Shown here one piece after another: positions 16,609 to 25,498 of a stretch of DNA of 64,000 nucleotides. Within the stretch, counting starts at the first letter, position 1, and each line of letters opens with the position of its first letter. Location of the stretch: positions 248,001-312,000 of the forward strand of contig NZ_JADNYP010000001.1 in the NCBI RefSeq assembly GCF_015680705.1, written 5' to 3'. The notes under the pieces were generated by a model. The model worked only from the letters and a program-made list of their open reading frames with translations. It was not told where the DNA came from and did no database searches. The translations under genes and the position numbers were made by a program. Source of the DNA: Pseudomonas fulva (GTDB lineage Bacteria > Pseudomonadota > Gammaproteobacteria > Pseudomonadales > Pseudomonadaceae).

Positions 16609-17961
16609 ATGGACGTGAGCGTATTTGGCACCGGCTACGTAGGCCTGGTACAAGCAGCAGCACTGGCAGACGTCGGGCACAGGGTTCTGTGCGTGGATGT
16701 CGACACCCACAAGATCAATCAGCTGACCCTCGGAGTTCCGCCAATCAGCGAGCCTGGCCTGCCGGCCATGCTGGAAGAAAACATCAAGCAGGGGCGGCTG
16801 CTGTTCAGCACCCAGGCCAGCGATGCCGTCAGCCATGCCGAGCTGATCTTCATCGCAGTCGGCACCCCGCCGGACGAAGACGGCTCGGCCGACCTGACCC
16901 ATGTGCTCGAGGTCACCCGGCAGATCGCCCAGCTGATGGAGGCCGACCGCATCCTGATCTGCAAGTCGACCGTGCCGGTCGGCACCGCGGACAAAGTGGC
17001 GGCCCTGGCACGTGACGAGCTGACCCGACTGGGCAAGGGCCATCTGCAGGTTCGGGTGGTCTCCAATCCGGAGTTCCTCAAGGAAGGCAGCGCCCTGGCC
17101 GACTGCATGCGTCCGGACCGGATCATCGTCGGCACTCCCGACGAGCATGCCCGCGAGCAGCTCGCCGAGCTGTACGCGCCGTTCTGCCGCAACCATGAAA
17201 AGCTGATGTTCATGGACAACCGCAGCGCCGAGCTGACCAAGTACGCGGCCAATGCCATGCTGGCCACGCGCATCAGCTTCATGAACGAGCTGGCCAACCT
17301 GAGCGAGCGGCTCGGCGCCGATATCGAGGCGGTGCGCAAGGGCATCGGCTCGGACCCGCGCATCGGCTATCACTTCATCTACCCCGGCTGCGGCTTCGGC
17401 GGCTCGTGCTTCCCCAAGGACATCAAGGCCCTGCTGCACACCGCCGAACACAGCGGCATGCCACTGCGCCTGCTGCAGAGCGTGAGCGACGTCAATGACC
17501 GTCAGCGGCAGATCCTGTTCGCCAAGCTCAGCCAGCAGCTCGATGGGCAGCTGGCCGGCAAGTCGATCGCCCTGTGGGGCCTGGCCTTCAAGCCCAACAC
17601 CGACGACATGCGCGAAGCGCCCAGCCGCTATCTGATGGAAGCCTTGTGGGCCGAAGGGGCCAGCGTGCGCGCCTACGATCCCGAGGCGATGGACGAATGC
17701 CGGCGAATCTACGGCTACCGTGACGACCTGCACCTGTGCGCCACGCGCGACGACACCTTGCAGGACGCCGACGCCCTGGTCATCTGCACCGAATGGAAGA
17801 ACTTCCGGGTGGTCGACTTCGATGCCCTGGCCAGCAAGCTGCGCGCCCGGGTGATCGTCGACGGTCGCAACCTCTACAACCCCGAGCACGTCGCCGCGCA
17901 CGGTCTGCGCTACATCGGCATCGGCCTGCGCCAGGTCGCCCCACAGGTGGACGCACAATGA
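16609..17961 (+). CDS. ugd: UDP-glucose 6-dehydrogenase
   Basis: Oxidises UDP-glucose to UDP-glucuronate with two NAD+, supplying uronic acid for the exopolysaccharide. The 450-residue protein has the N-terminal Rossmann motif GTGYVGLVQAAALADVGH (residues 7-24), the central IFIAVGTPP and SNPEFLKEGSA motifs, and the catalytic cysteine in YPGCGFGGSCFPKD (about 259-272). The C-terminal domain contains LWGLAFKPNTDDMREAPS. It is the first gene of the operon and its stop overlaps the next start (ATGA). Confidence 0.95.
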   Translation: MDVSVFGTGYVGLVQAAALADVGHRVLCVDVDTHKINQLTLGVPPISEPGLPAMLEENIKQGRLLFSTQASDAVSHAELIFIAVGTPPDEDGSADLTHVLEVTRQIAQLMEADRILICKSTVPVGTADKVAALARDELTRLGKGHLQVRVVSNPEFLKEGSALADCMRPDRIIVGTPDEHAREQLAELYAPFCRNHEKLMFMDNRSAELTKYAANAMLATRISFMNELANLSERLGADIEAVRKGIGSDPRIGYHFIYPGCGFGGSCFPKDIKALLHTAEHSGMPLRLLQSVSDVNDRQRQILFAKLSQQLDGQLAGKSIALWGLAFKPNTDDMREAPSRYLMEALWAEGASVRAYDPEAMDECRRIYGYRDDLHLCATRDDTLQDADALVICTEWKNFRVVDFDALASKLRARVIVDGRNLYNPEHVAAHGLRYIGIGLRQVAPQVDAQ

Positions 17962-19022
17962 AAGTGATGGTCACGGGCGCCGCCGGGTTCATCGGCGCGC
18001 ACACCAGCCTGCGACTGTTGCGCGACGGCCACCAGGTGGTGGGGCTGGACAATTTCAACGACTACTACGATCCGGCGCTCAAGCATGCCCGGGTACGCTG
18101 GATCGAGCAGCAGGTCGGGCCATTCGCCCTGCACCACATGGACCTGGCCGACCGCGACGGCATGGCCAGCCTGTTCGCCAGCGAGCGCCCCGACGTGGTG
18201 GTGCACCTGGCGGCCCAGGCCGGCGTGCGCTACTCGCTGCAGAACCCGCACGCCTACGTGGACAGCAACCTGAGCGGCTTTCTCAACATTCTCGAAGGTT
18301 GCCGCCGCAACCCGGTCCAGCACCTGCTGTACGCCTCGTCCAGCTCGGTCTATGGCGCCAACCAGAACACGCCCTACCGGGTCCAGGATGGGGTCGACCA
18401 CCCGTTGTCGCTGTATGCCGCCAGCAAGAAAGCCAACGAAGCCATGGCGCACAGCTACAGCCATCTGTTCGGCATTGCCTGCAGCGGCCTGCGCTTCTTC
18501 ACCGTCTACGGTCCCTGGGGTCGTCCGGACATGTCGCCGATCCTGTTCGCCCGTGCGATCAGCGAAGGCAGGCCGATCCAGCTGTTCAACCAGGGCCGTC
18601 ACCAGCGCGACTTCACCTACATCGACGACATCGTCGAAAGCCTGGTCCGACTCATTCCGCTGCCACCGTCGCCGCGCTCGGACTGGAACCCCCAGCATCC
18701 GGACCCGGCCAGCAGCCACGCGCCATGGCGCCTGTTCAACATCGGCGGCCAGCGTCCGGTGGAACTGATCGACTACGTGGCCCTGCTCGAGGAGCACCTG
18801 CAACGCCGAGCGAAGATCGAGCTGCTGCCGCTGCAACCCGGTGACGTGCTGGCCACCTGCGCCGACGCCAGTGCGCTGGAACAGATCACCGGCTTCGCGC
18901 CGAAGGTTTCCCTGGATGAAGGGCTCAAGCGTTTCGTCGCTTGGTTTCAACAGTACTACTCGCAGACCACGACGACAGGCGCGGCAGCAGGCGAGCAGGC
19001 GAATCATCGGAGAACGATATGA
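17958..19022 (+). CDS. NAD-dependent epimerase, probable UDP-glucuronate 4-epimerase
   Basis: A 354-residue extended short-chain dehydrogenase. Motifs are GAAGFIGAHTSLRLL (residues 6-20), LAAQAGVRYSLQNPHAY, SSSSVYG and the catalytic YAASKKANE (Tyr-x3-Lys). NFNDYYDPALKHAR near the N-terminus is characteristic of the CapI/LspL group that converts UDP-GlcA to UDP-GalA. Placement right after ugd supports this substrate. It overlaps ugd and the sugar transferase by 4 bases each. Confidence 0.88.
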   Translation: MKVMVTGAAGFIGAHTSLRLLRDGHQVVGLDNFNDYYDPALKHARVRWIEQQVGPFALHHMDLADRDGMASLFASERPDVVVHLAAQAGVRYSLQNPHAYVDSNLSGFLNILEGCRRNPVQHLLYASSSSVYGANQNTPYRVQDGVDHPLSLYAASKKANEAMAHSYSHLFGIACSGLRFFTVYGPWGRPDMSPILFARAISEGRPIQLFNQGRHQRDFTYIDDIVESLVRLIPLPPSPRSDWNPQHPDPASSHAPWRLFNIGGQRPVELIDYVALLEEHLQRRAKIELLPLQPGDVLATCADASALEQITGFAPKVSLDEGLKRFVAWFQQYYSQTTTTGAAAGEQANHRRTI

Positions 19023-19765
19023 CAGGTCAAGCAAAAAGCGTTCAGCTAGAGGCGCTGCATCAGGACAAGCGCATGGATCCGGCCCAGCGACAACGCATCG
19101 ACGCGGCCATCCACATGCAAGGCCGCGGCTGGCTCACCGGCCGGCCAGGCGGGCGCTCCTGGACCTTGTCGCGGACCAACCGGCTGGTGTCCTGCCTCGG
19201 CGCACTGGTCATTCTCGTCGCGATCTCGCCGCTGTTGCTCGGCATTGCCCTGCTGGTCAAGCGCAGCAGCCCGGGGCCGGTGTTCTTCATCCAGAAGCGC
19301 ACCGGCTATCGCGGCCGTGCCTTTGGCATGTTCAAGTTCCGCACCATGGTCGCCAACGCCGAGGCGCTCAAGGACTCGGTGCGCCACCTCAACAAGCACG
19401 GTGCCGACTCGATCGACTTCAAGATCGACAAGGACCCGCGCGTGACCCGCATCGGCAGCGTGCTGCGCCGCACCAGCCTCGACGAGCTGCCCAACCTGCT
19501 CAACGTGATCACCGGCGACATGCGCCTGGTCGGACCGCGCCCGACCTCTTTCAATGCCTATCGCTACAAGGACAACCACCTGGCGAGGCTGAGCATCTAC
19601 CCAGGCATGACGGGCCTGTGGCAGATCTCCGGGCGCAGCGACATCGACTTCGACCAGCGCGTGCAGCTGGACCTGAGCTACATCCACGAACAGAGCTTGA
19701 TGCTGGACCTGAAGATCCTCTTCAAGACCCCTTTCAAAGTCTTCAGCGGCCACGGAGCAAGTTGA
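19019..19765 (+). CDS. Initiating undecaprenyl-phosphate sugar transferase
   Basis: A 248-residue polyprenyl-phosphate hexose-1-phosphate transferase of the small (catalytic-domain) type. A membrane re-entrant helix at about 56-78 (SCLGALVILVAISPLLLGIALLVK) is followed by the conserved SSPGPVFFIQKRTGYRGRAF, MFKFRTM, LRRTSLDELPNLLNV, MRLVGPRPTSF and YPGMTGLWQISGRSD motifs. It transfers the first sugar phosphate to undecaprenyl phosphate on the cytoplasmic side. There is no five-helix N-terminal part as in full WcaJ/WbaP; instead about 50 polar residues precede the membrane helix. GGAG precedes the ATG by 6 bases. Confidence 0.9.
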   Translation: MTGQAKSVQLEALHQDKRMDPAQRQRIDAAIHMQGRGWLTGRPGGRSWTLSRTNRLVSCLGALVILVAISPLLLGIALLVKRSSPGPVFFIQKRTGYRGRAFGMFKFRTMVANAEALKDSVRHLNKHGADSIDFKIDKDPRVTRIGSVLRRTSLDELPNLLNVITGDMRLVGPRPTSFNAYRYKDNHLARLSIYPGMTGLWQISGRSDIDFDQRVQLDLSYIHEQSLMLDLKILFKTPFKVFSGHGAS

Positions 19766-19766
19766 G

Positions 19767-20414
19767 ATGGACGGTTCTACTTCGAGAAGCCTGAGTATCG
19801 CGACCCCCAGCGAGACCAACCTGACCGCCACGGTCCTCGACCTGGAGCAGCGCACCTTGCTGCTGACCTCGGCCAACAGTGGCAGCGGCACCAGCACCAG
19901 CGCCCTGGCCTTCGCCAGCCAGCTGGCGCTGATGAGCGCCGGCAACGTGCTGCTGATCGACACCAGCTCCAGCGTCGGCAGCCTCAGCCAGCAGCTGGGC
20001 CTTGGCAAGCTGCGCGGTTTCACCGACCTGCTGTTCGACCATGACACGCCGCCCCTGGCCCAGGACTGCGTGGTACGCCTGCCCGACCAGCCTTTCGACG
20101 TGCTGCCTGGCGGCACCTGGAAGCGCGGTCGCGACCGTCTCGACCCGGAGCTGCTGCGGATCCTGCTGCGCCAGCTGAGCAGCCATTACCGCTTCGTGGT
20201 GATCGACGGGGAGGCCATCTACGTCAACGCCGACAGTCTGGTGATCGGCACCCTGGTCGACGGCGTGATCCTGGTGGTGTGCGCCGAGCAGACGCGCCTG
20301 GAAGTGGCCCAGGCCGCCTGCCTGCGCCTGACCCAGGCCGGTGCCCGACTGATCGGCAGCGTGTTCAACAGGCGCAAGTACTACATGCCCAAGTGGCTGT
20401 ACAACAACCTCTGA
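19767..20414 (+). CDS. CpsD/Wzc-like cytoplasmic ATPase with degenerate Walker A
   Basis: A 215-residue P-loop-like protein matching the cytoplasmic half of bacterial tyrosine autokinases. The Walker A position reads SANSGSGTSTSA (residues about 34-45), where the conserved G-x-G-K-S/T has Thr in place of Lys. The Walker A-prime region VLLIDTSS keeps the Asp. Walker B reads FVVIDGEAI and lacks the usual DSPP. A short Tyr cluster (KYYMPKWLYNNL) ends the protein. It probably partners the separate chain-length protein at 21472-23046, but kinase activity is doubtful. Located between the sugar transferase and the export lipoprotein. Confidence 0.75.
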   Translation: MDGSTSRSLSIATPSETNLTATVLDLEQRTLLLTSANSGSGTSTSALAFASQLALMSAGNVLLIDTSSSVGSLSQQLGLGKLRGFTDLLFDHDTPPLAQDCVVRLPDQPFDVLPGGTWKRGRDRLDPELLRILLRQLSSHYRFVVIDGEAIYVNADSLVIGTLVDGVILVVCAEQTRLEVAQAACLRLTQAGARLIGSVFNRRKYYMPKWLYNNL

Positions 20415-20434
20415 GGCCGCACAGGACTATCATC

Positions 20435-21457
20435 ATGAAATACCCGACCATCGCCCTGTGCGTGCTCGCGCTCAGCGGCTGCGCCAGCCAGCAGACCCGG
20501 GAGATCCCGGTACAGATCCTCACCGCCCCGCCCGCCGAGGCCCAGGCCACCGAAGTGGCGCGCAGCGAACAGGTGCTGCGGCCCCAGGACGTGCTGGAAG
20601 TGATCTTCCACTTCCCCAATACCAGTACTGGCGCCTATGCCATCCAGCCAGGCGACACCATCGACCTGAACTTCCTGTCCGCCAGCGGCCTCAATGGCAG
20701 CCAGCTGGTGCAGCCTGACGGCAGCGTCACCTTGCCCAGCACCAATTCCAGCGTGCGTGTCGCCGGCTTGACCACCAGCCAGGCCGAAGCCGCGATCCAG
20801 CAGGAGTTTCGCAACAAGCGGGTGTTCCAGAACAACCGTGACCAGGTGACCGTGCGCGTGCTCACGCCGATGAGCAGCGAAGCCAACCTCAAGAGCGCCC
20901 TGACCCACCCCAACAGCGGCATGAGCCGCGACATCATCGTCGGCACCGATGGCCGCGCCACGTTCCCCGAGATCGGCTCGGTGCCGCTGCAGGGGATGAC
21001 CTTGAACCAGCTGCGCGAATACCTCAACCAGCGCTACGCCAGCCTGCCCGGCCGGATGACCGTCGACGTGCTGCTCAAGGCCACCGCGGCCAACGAGATC
21101 TACGTACTGGGCGAAGTGGCCCAGCCCGGCTCGTTCCCCATCCGGCGCCCGGTCTCGGTGCTCGAGGCGCTGACCCTGGCGCGCGGGCCGACCCTCAAGG
21201 CCAAGCTCGGCTCGGTGGTGATCATGCGGCGCACCGGCAACCACGTGCAGGCCGTGCGCTACGACGTCGACGAAGCGCTCGCCGGTGGCAGCCAGCCGAT
21301 TGCCTACCTGCAGCCCGAGGACATGCTCTACGTACCCAAGACCAAGCTGGCCAGCGCCGGCGAACTCACCAGGCAACTGGCCGACGTGGTGCTCTTCCAG
21401 GGCGTCAACTTCGGCTTCAGCTATCGCGCCGACAACAAGAACAGTGTCGGCAATTGA
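20435..21457 (+). CDS. Outer-membrane polysaccharide export lipoprotein (Wza/OPX family)
   Basis: A 340-residue protein with a lipobox (LALSGC, Cys at about residue 16), so lipid-anchored in the outer membrane. The polysaccharide export domain starts at RPQDVLEVIF with GDTIDLNF, VQPDGSVTLP and a second copy DIIVGTDGRATFPEIGSVPL. SLBB-like segments follow (VLGEVAQPGSFPIRRPVSVLEAL, YLQPEDMLYVP). It should form the export channel in series with the inner-membrane chain-length protein encoded next. The gap of 20 bases to the upstream gene is one of the few non-overlapping joints in this operon. Confidence 0.9.
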   Translation: MKYPTIALCVLALSGCASQQTREIPVQILTAPPAEAQATEVARSEQVLRPQDVLEVIFHFPNTSTGAYAIQPGDTIDLNFLSASGLNGSQLVQPDGSVTLPSTNSSVRVAGLTTSQAEAAIQQEFRNKRVFQNNRDQVTVRVLTPMSSEANLKSALTHPNSGMSRDIIVGTDGRATFPEIGSVPLQGMTLNQLREYLNQRYASLPGRMTVDVLLKATAANEIYVLGEVAQPGSFPIRRPVSVLEALTLARGPTLKAKLGSVVIMRRTGNHVQAVRYDVDEALAGGSQPIAYLQPEDMLYVPKTKLASAGELTRQLADVVLFQGVNFGFSYRADNKNSVGN

Positions 21458-21471
21458 GCAGGGATACCTTC

Positions 21472-23046
21472 ATGATCGCCCAACCCAAAGAGAACTACGT
21501 GCATGAGTTCTTCCGGATCTTCTTCGCCAACCGCCAGTTGGTGAAGCGGATATTCCTGGTGTTCGCCGTGTTCGCCATCGTCCTGCCGCTGGTACTCAAG
21601 CAGAGCTACGACATCCCAGCGCAGGTCATCGTTCAATCGAAGAAGCTCTCGCAGAGCGACACCAGCTCGGCCCTTGGCCAGCAGGCCGACACCTTCATCC
21701 CGCCAAGCCTGGCGGACATGGAGACCGAGAGCAACATCCTGCGTTCGCCGGCGCTGATCCGCGAGACCATCGCGCAACTGCGCGAGGAAGGCCACTACCA
21801 GGGCGAGCCGAGCTGGCTGGCCGACCACGTTACCACGCCGCTGCGCGAACACGTGATCGAGCCGCTCGGCCGGCTGTTCGCCGACGAGGACAGCGTGGTC
21901 CGCGATACCGAACTCGATGCGCTGACCGAAGAGGCCATCAGCAAGCTGACCGTTGCCACCCTGCCCGGCTCCAACGTGATCTCGCTGAACTATGCCGCCG
22001 AGGATGCCCACCTGGGCACGCTGTTCCTCACCCGCCTGCTGGACAACTTCCTGAAGAACCGGCAGAACCTGCAATCCAACGAACTGCCGGAAACCTTCTA
22101 CCAGCAGAAGAAGCTGCACTACCAGACCCGCCTGGGCGAACTCGAAGGCCAGCGGCTGGCATTGCTCGAAGCGATCAGCTCCTCCGATCCCAAGGAAGAG
22201 ATGACCTTCCGCCTCAACGCCATCAACACCGAGGAACAGGCGCTCAACGCCGCGCGCGACCGGCTGCTGCAGAACCAGCAGTGGCTGGACTACCTCAAGA
22301 GCAGCCGGGCAGCGGCCAGCTCGGCCAAGCTGGCCGACTACAGCTTCCCGTACACCTTCGTCACCACCGCCGACAACCTGGTACTCGAGGACCGCGAGAT
22401 CAAGCAGCTCGGCGAAATGCTGACCGCCCAGATGGCGCGCTACAACAGCGATCTGGCGGTGTTCCAGGCCAGCTCCGAGCCGATGCTGCTGCTGCGTGAA
22501 CAGATCACCGGCACGCGCAACCAGCTGCTCAAGGTGGTCGACAACCGTATCCGCGAACGGCTCCAGGAGCTGTCCGTGACCCGCCAGGTGATCGAGCAGA
22601 AGAGCCAGCGCATCGCCGACTACAAGGAGCGTATCCACCAGTTGCGCGAAACCCAGAGCCAGACCCGCCAGCTCGACACCGAGATCGAAGCCTTGCACCG
22701 GGCCTTCTCGACCTACGCCCAGCGCTACGAAGAAAGCCGTGGCCAGGGTCTGCTCGACGGCAGCCAGTCCAACGCCCGCGTGCTCAGCGCGCCCTACGAG
22801 CCGACCAGCGCCGCGTTTCCCAAGCCTGGCCTGATCATCCCGCTGGGCCTGCTCACCGGCTTGCTGCTGGCGATCGCGGTGGTCTACGTCAGGGAATTCT
22901 TCGACCGGCGCTTCAAGCATCCGGCGCAGATCGGCCAGCAGCTGGGGCTTCCGGTACTGCTGGTGCTCAACGAACATGCTCCGGCCTTGGCCAACCCGCA
23001 TCCGCGCTGGTCGCTGCCACGTCTGATGCACTGGGTGCGCAATTGA
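21472..23046 (+). CDS. Chain-length determinant / Wzz-type inner-membrane protein (GNVR family)
   Basis: A 524-residue protein with a first membrane helix at about 27-47 (FLVFAVFAIVLPLVLK). A long periplasmic coiled-coil region follows (about 190-430, with repeats such as LEGQRLALLEAIS and IEQKSQRIADYKERIHQLRETQSQ). A second membrane helix is at about 450-472 (LIIPLGLLTGLLLAIAVVYV), preceded by PTSAAFPKPG, the proline-rich motif of Wzz/Wzc proteins. The kinase domain is not fused; a separate degenerate ATPase lies two genes upstream. I chose ATG 21472 over a TTG at 21454 because GCAGGGA precedes it. It controls polymer length and export. Confidence 0.85.
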   Translation: MIAQPKENYVHEFFRIFFANRQLVKRIFLVFAVFAIVLPLVLKQSYDIPAQVIVQSKKLSQSDTSSALGQQADTFIPPSLADMETESNILRSPALIRETIAQLREEGHYQGEPSWLADHVTTPLREHVIEPLGRLFADEDSVVRDTELDALTEEAISKLTVATLPGSNVISLNYAAEDAHLGTLFLTRLLDNFLKNRQNLQSNELPETFYQQKKLHYQTRLGELEGQRLALLEAISSSDPKEEMTFRLNAINTEEQALNAARDRLLQNQQWLDYLKSSRAAASSAKLADYSFPYTFVTTADNLVLEDREIKQLGEMLTAQMARYNSDLAVFQASSEPMLLLREQITGTRNQLLKVVDNRIRERLQELSVTRQVIEQKSQRIADYKERIHQLRETQSQTRQLDTEIEALHRAFSTYAQRYEESRGQGLLDGSQSNARVLSAPYEPTSAAFPKPGLIIPLGLLTGLLLAIAVVYVREFFDRRFKHPAQIGQQLGLPVLLVLNEHAPALANPHPRWSLPRLMHWVRN

Positions 23047-24134
23047 ACGCCGCCGTCCAAGCCGGCCCGGGGATGATCTTGCACCTGCTCAGCAGCGGCG
23101 GGTTCTACGGTGCCGAGCGCATGCTCCTGGACCACTGCCAGGCAACGCCAGGCCAGCATCGAGTGCTGTTCATCGATGCCCCGCCGGAGTTGCTGGCCCG
23201 CTTTCGCGCGGCCGGGGTCGAGTGCCAGGCGTGCCCGAGCCTTGGCGTGCTGTTGCGGTTGCTCAGAGGCGAACGCGACAAGCGCCCGCTGATCAACACT
23301 CACAACTTCAAGGGCCTGGTGTTCGGCTGGGTCGGCGCCACCCTGTGTCGGCTGCCGCTGGTGATCACCCAGCATGGCTTCACCCCACGCAGTCGCAAGC
23401 AACGCTTCTATACCTGGCTCAGCCTGCAATTGTGCCGTACGCGGACCGTCGACCGCGTGGTATGCGTGGCCGACAGCATCGCCCGGCTGCATCGCCAGGC
23501 CGGGGTCGCCCAGGACAAGCTGCAGGTCATTCCCAATGGCCTGCCACAATCCACCACCCCGGTGGAGCGCAGCCAGGGTCATGGCTACTGGCTGGTCGGC
23601 TACGTCGGCCGGCTCAGCAGCGAGAAAGGCCCGGACCTGTTCCTCGATGCGCTGATCCCGCTGTGCCAGCGCCAGCCCAAGGTCCGCGCGGTGATGCTCG
23701 GCGAGGGGCCGGAGCGGGCGACGCTACAGGCGCGGATCGATGCAGCGGGGCTGACCGAGCGCATCAGCCTGCCGGGTTTCCAGAACGACATGCGTCGCTG
23801 GATGACCCGCCTGGATGCGCTGGTGATCAGTTCGCGTACCGAAGGTACGCCGATGATCCTGCTCGAGGCCATGCAGGACGGCGTGCCCGTGGTGGCCTTC
23901 GGGGTCGGTGGCATTCCCGATGTCATCGAGCATGGTCGCAGCGGGCTGCTGGCAACGCCCCTGGCCGTGGCGGAACTGGCCGACCACCTGCAGGCGCTGC
24001 TGGACGACCCGGCCCAGGCTGCCGAACTGGTGGCCCAGGCCCGTCGGACCCAGCGCGAACGCCATCACCTGCCGACCCTGGCGCAGCACTGGGCCCAGGT
24101 CTACCGGCGCGCAGCACAGGAGACTGTCGCATGA
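23043..24134 (+). CDS. Glycosyltransferase family 4
   Basis: A 363-residue GT-B glycosyltransferase. The N-terminal half holds HLLSSGGFYGAERMLLDHC (residues about 13-31). The C-terminal half holds VGYVGRLSSEKGPDLFLDAL, MLGEGPERATLQ, LPGFQNDMRRWM and the retaining-GT signature SSRTEGTPMILLEAMQDGVPVVAFGVGGIPDVIEHGRSGLL. It uses a nucleotide sugar to extend the lipid-linked repeat unit in the cytoplasm. The TTG start overlaps the preceding stop (TTGA); an in-frame ATG at 23073 is possible but would cut the conserved N-terminus. Confidence 0.9.
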   Translation: MNAAVQAGPGMILHLLSSGGFYGAERMLLDHCQATPGQHRVLFIDAPPELLARFRAAGVECQACPSLGVLLRLLRGERDKRPLINTHNFKGLVFGWVGATLCRLPLVITQHGFTPRSRKQRFYTWLSLQLCRTRTVDRVVCVADSIARLHRQAGVAQDKLQVIPNGLPQSTTPVERSQGHGYWLVGYVGRLSSEKGPDLFLDALIPLCQRQPKVRAVMLGEGPERATLQARIDAAGLTERISLPGFQNDMRRWMTRLDALVISSRTEGTPMILLEAMQDGVPVVAFGVGGIPDVIEHGRSGLLATPLAVAELADHLQALLDDPAQAAELVAQARRTQRERHHLPTLAQHWAQVYRRAAQETVA

Positions 24135-25498
24135 TCATCCCACTGTCGCTGATCAGCCTGGTGGCGCTGCTGAGCCTGGGGTTGCTGGCCAGTCCCTACC
24201 CGGCCCTGGCGCCGGGCGCGGTGCTGGGCCTGGCCGGTGCACTGGTCCTGTATCGCAAGCCGGCCTGGGGCCTGCTGGCGATCGTCGCCCTGGTTCCGCT
24301 GGAAGGCATCCTCAAGGACAAGCTGCTGTCCGGCGCCAAGCTGGTCGGCGTGGGCATGATCCTGATCCTGACCTTGCAGCTGGCGGTCCGCCAGTTGCCG
24401 GCCAGTCGGCTGGCCAGCAACCAGTGGCGATTGCTGCTGCCGTTCATGGCCTTGTACCTGTTGAGCCTGTGGACCAGCGACATGCTGAGCATGTCGCTGG
24501 TCCACCTGCGCGAACTGACGGTCGGCCTGATCGTGTTCGGCATCACCTTGCTGGTGGCGCGCGAGCTGAGCCTGCCGATGCTGGCCCGGCTGGTCACGGT
24601 CAGCGTCTGCATCAGCTGCCTGTTCGCCATGTTCATGACCAAGTACCAGCAAGGCGGGCGGGCCTCGGCCTCGCTGGACCCGAACAACTTCGCCCTGCTG
24701 ATCACCATCGCCATGCCCTTGGCGCTGTGGCTGGCGCTCAAGAGCCGCATGCTGCTGGTGCGGTTGTTCTGGATCGGCTGCTGCCTGCTGCTGCTGGTCG
24801 GCATCACCAAGACCGAATCGCGTTCGGGCCTGGTGGTGATGCTGGCAAGCCTGGGTATCGTGCTGTTCAACTATCGCCAGCAACTGACCAGGATCAGGCC
24901 CCGGCACCTCGGCTTCGCCATGCTCGGGATCGCCCTGCTGGTACCGGCTGGCGCCGCCTTGATGCCGGACAGCTATGTCAAGCGCATCCAGTCCTTGGTG
25001 CTGCTCAAGGGCGGGGTCAACGCGCACAAGGACGAATCGCTGGGGCGACGCGCTTCGTATCTGCTGGTGGGCCAGGCGATGATCAGCCACAGTCCGGTAC
25101 TCGGCACCGGCCCCGGCACCTTCCCGATGCACTACGCCCAGACCGGCTACGCCGTGGCGTTCGCCCCGACCAACAAGCCCGGCGAGCTGTACCGTGCGGC
25201 GCACAATACCTACCTGCAGGTCTTCAGCGAGACGGGGATCCCGGCCGGGCTGCTGTTCGTCGGCATGGTCGGCCTTGCCTTGCGCAACTTCTGGCATGCC
25301 CGCCGCTGCTGGCTGGACTGCGGCAACCATGAGCAGGCCGACCTGATGACCCACCTGACCATGAGCATGCTCGCCCTCGCGACGTTCCTGATGTTCCTAA
25401 CCGCCTACAACCATAAATACCTGTGGCTGATGCTGGCGCTTTCCAGCGTGCTGGTCAGCCAGGCCGCCGAGGCACGCAGGTTGGAGATGACACGATGA
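24131..25498 (+). CDS. O-antigen ligase/polymerase family membrane protein (putative Wzy)
   Basis: A 455-residue protein with about 10-11 membrane segments and a large periplasmic loop (about 285-365) carrying SLGRRASYLLVGQAMISHSPVLGTGPGTFPMHY and HNTYLQVFSETGIPAGLLF. These are the Wzy_C/WaaL hallmark motifs, with R in the loop, G-G-x-G-x-F and the essential H-N. In this operon it is best read as the polymerase that joins repeat units in the periplasm. Start ATG 24131 overlaps the glycosyltransferase stop; AGGAG precedes it by 7 bases. Confidence 0.85.
   Translation: MIIPLSLISLVALLSLGLLASPYPALAPGAVLGLAGALVLYRKPAWGLLAIVALVPLEGILKDKLLSGAKLVGVGMILILTLQLAVRQLPASRLASNQWRLLLPFMALYLLSLWTSDMLSMSLVHLRELTVGLIVFGITLLVARELSLPMLARLVTVSVCISCLFAMFMTKYQQGGRASASLDPNNFALLITIAMPLALWLALKSRMLLVRLFWIGCCLLLLVGITKTESRSGLVVMLASLGIVLFNYRQQLTRIRPRHLGFAMLGIALLVPAGAALMPDSYVKRIQSLVLLKGGVNAHKDESLGRRASYLLVGQAMISHSPVLGTGPGTFPMHYAQTGYAVAFAPTNKPGELYRAAHNTYLQVFSETGIPAGLLFVGMVGLALRNFWHARRCWLDCGNHEQADLMTHLTMSMLALATFLMFLTAYNHKYLWLMLALSSVLVSQAAEARRLEMTR

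Noticed and set aside
16304..16618. A 104-codon plus-strand open frame in the AT-rich leader before ugd.
   Set aside because: No ribosome site, no recognisable sequence, and it would overlap the ugd start in another frame; kept as leader DNA. A leader peptide cannot be fully excluded.
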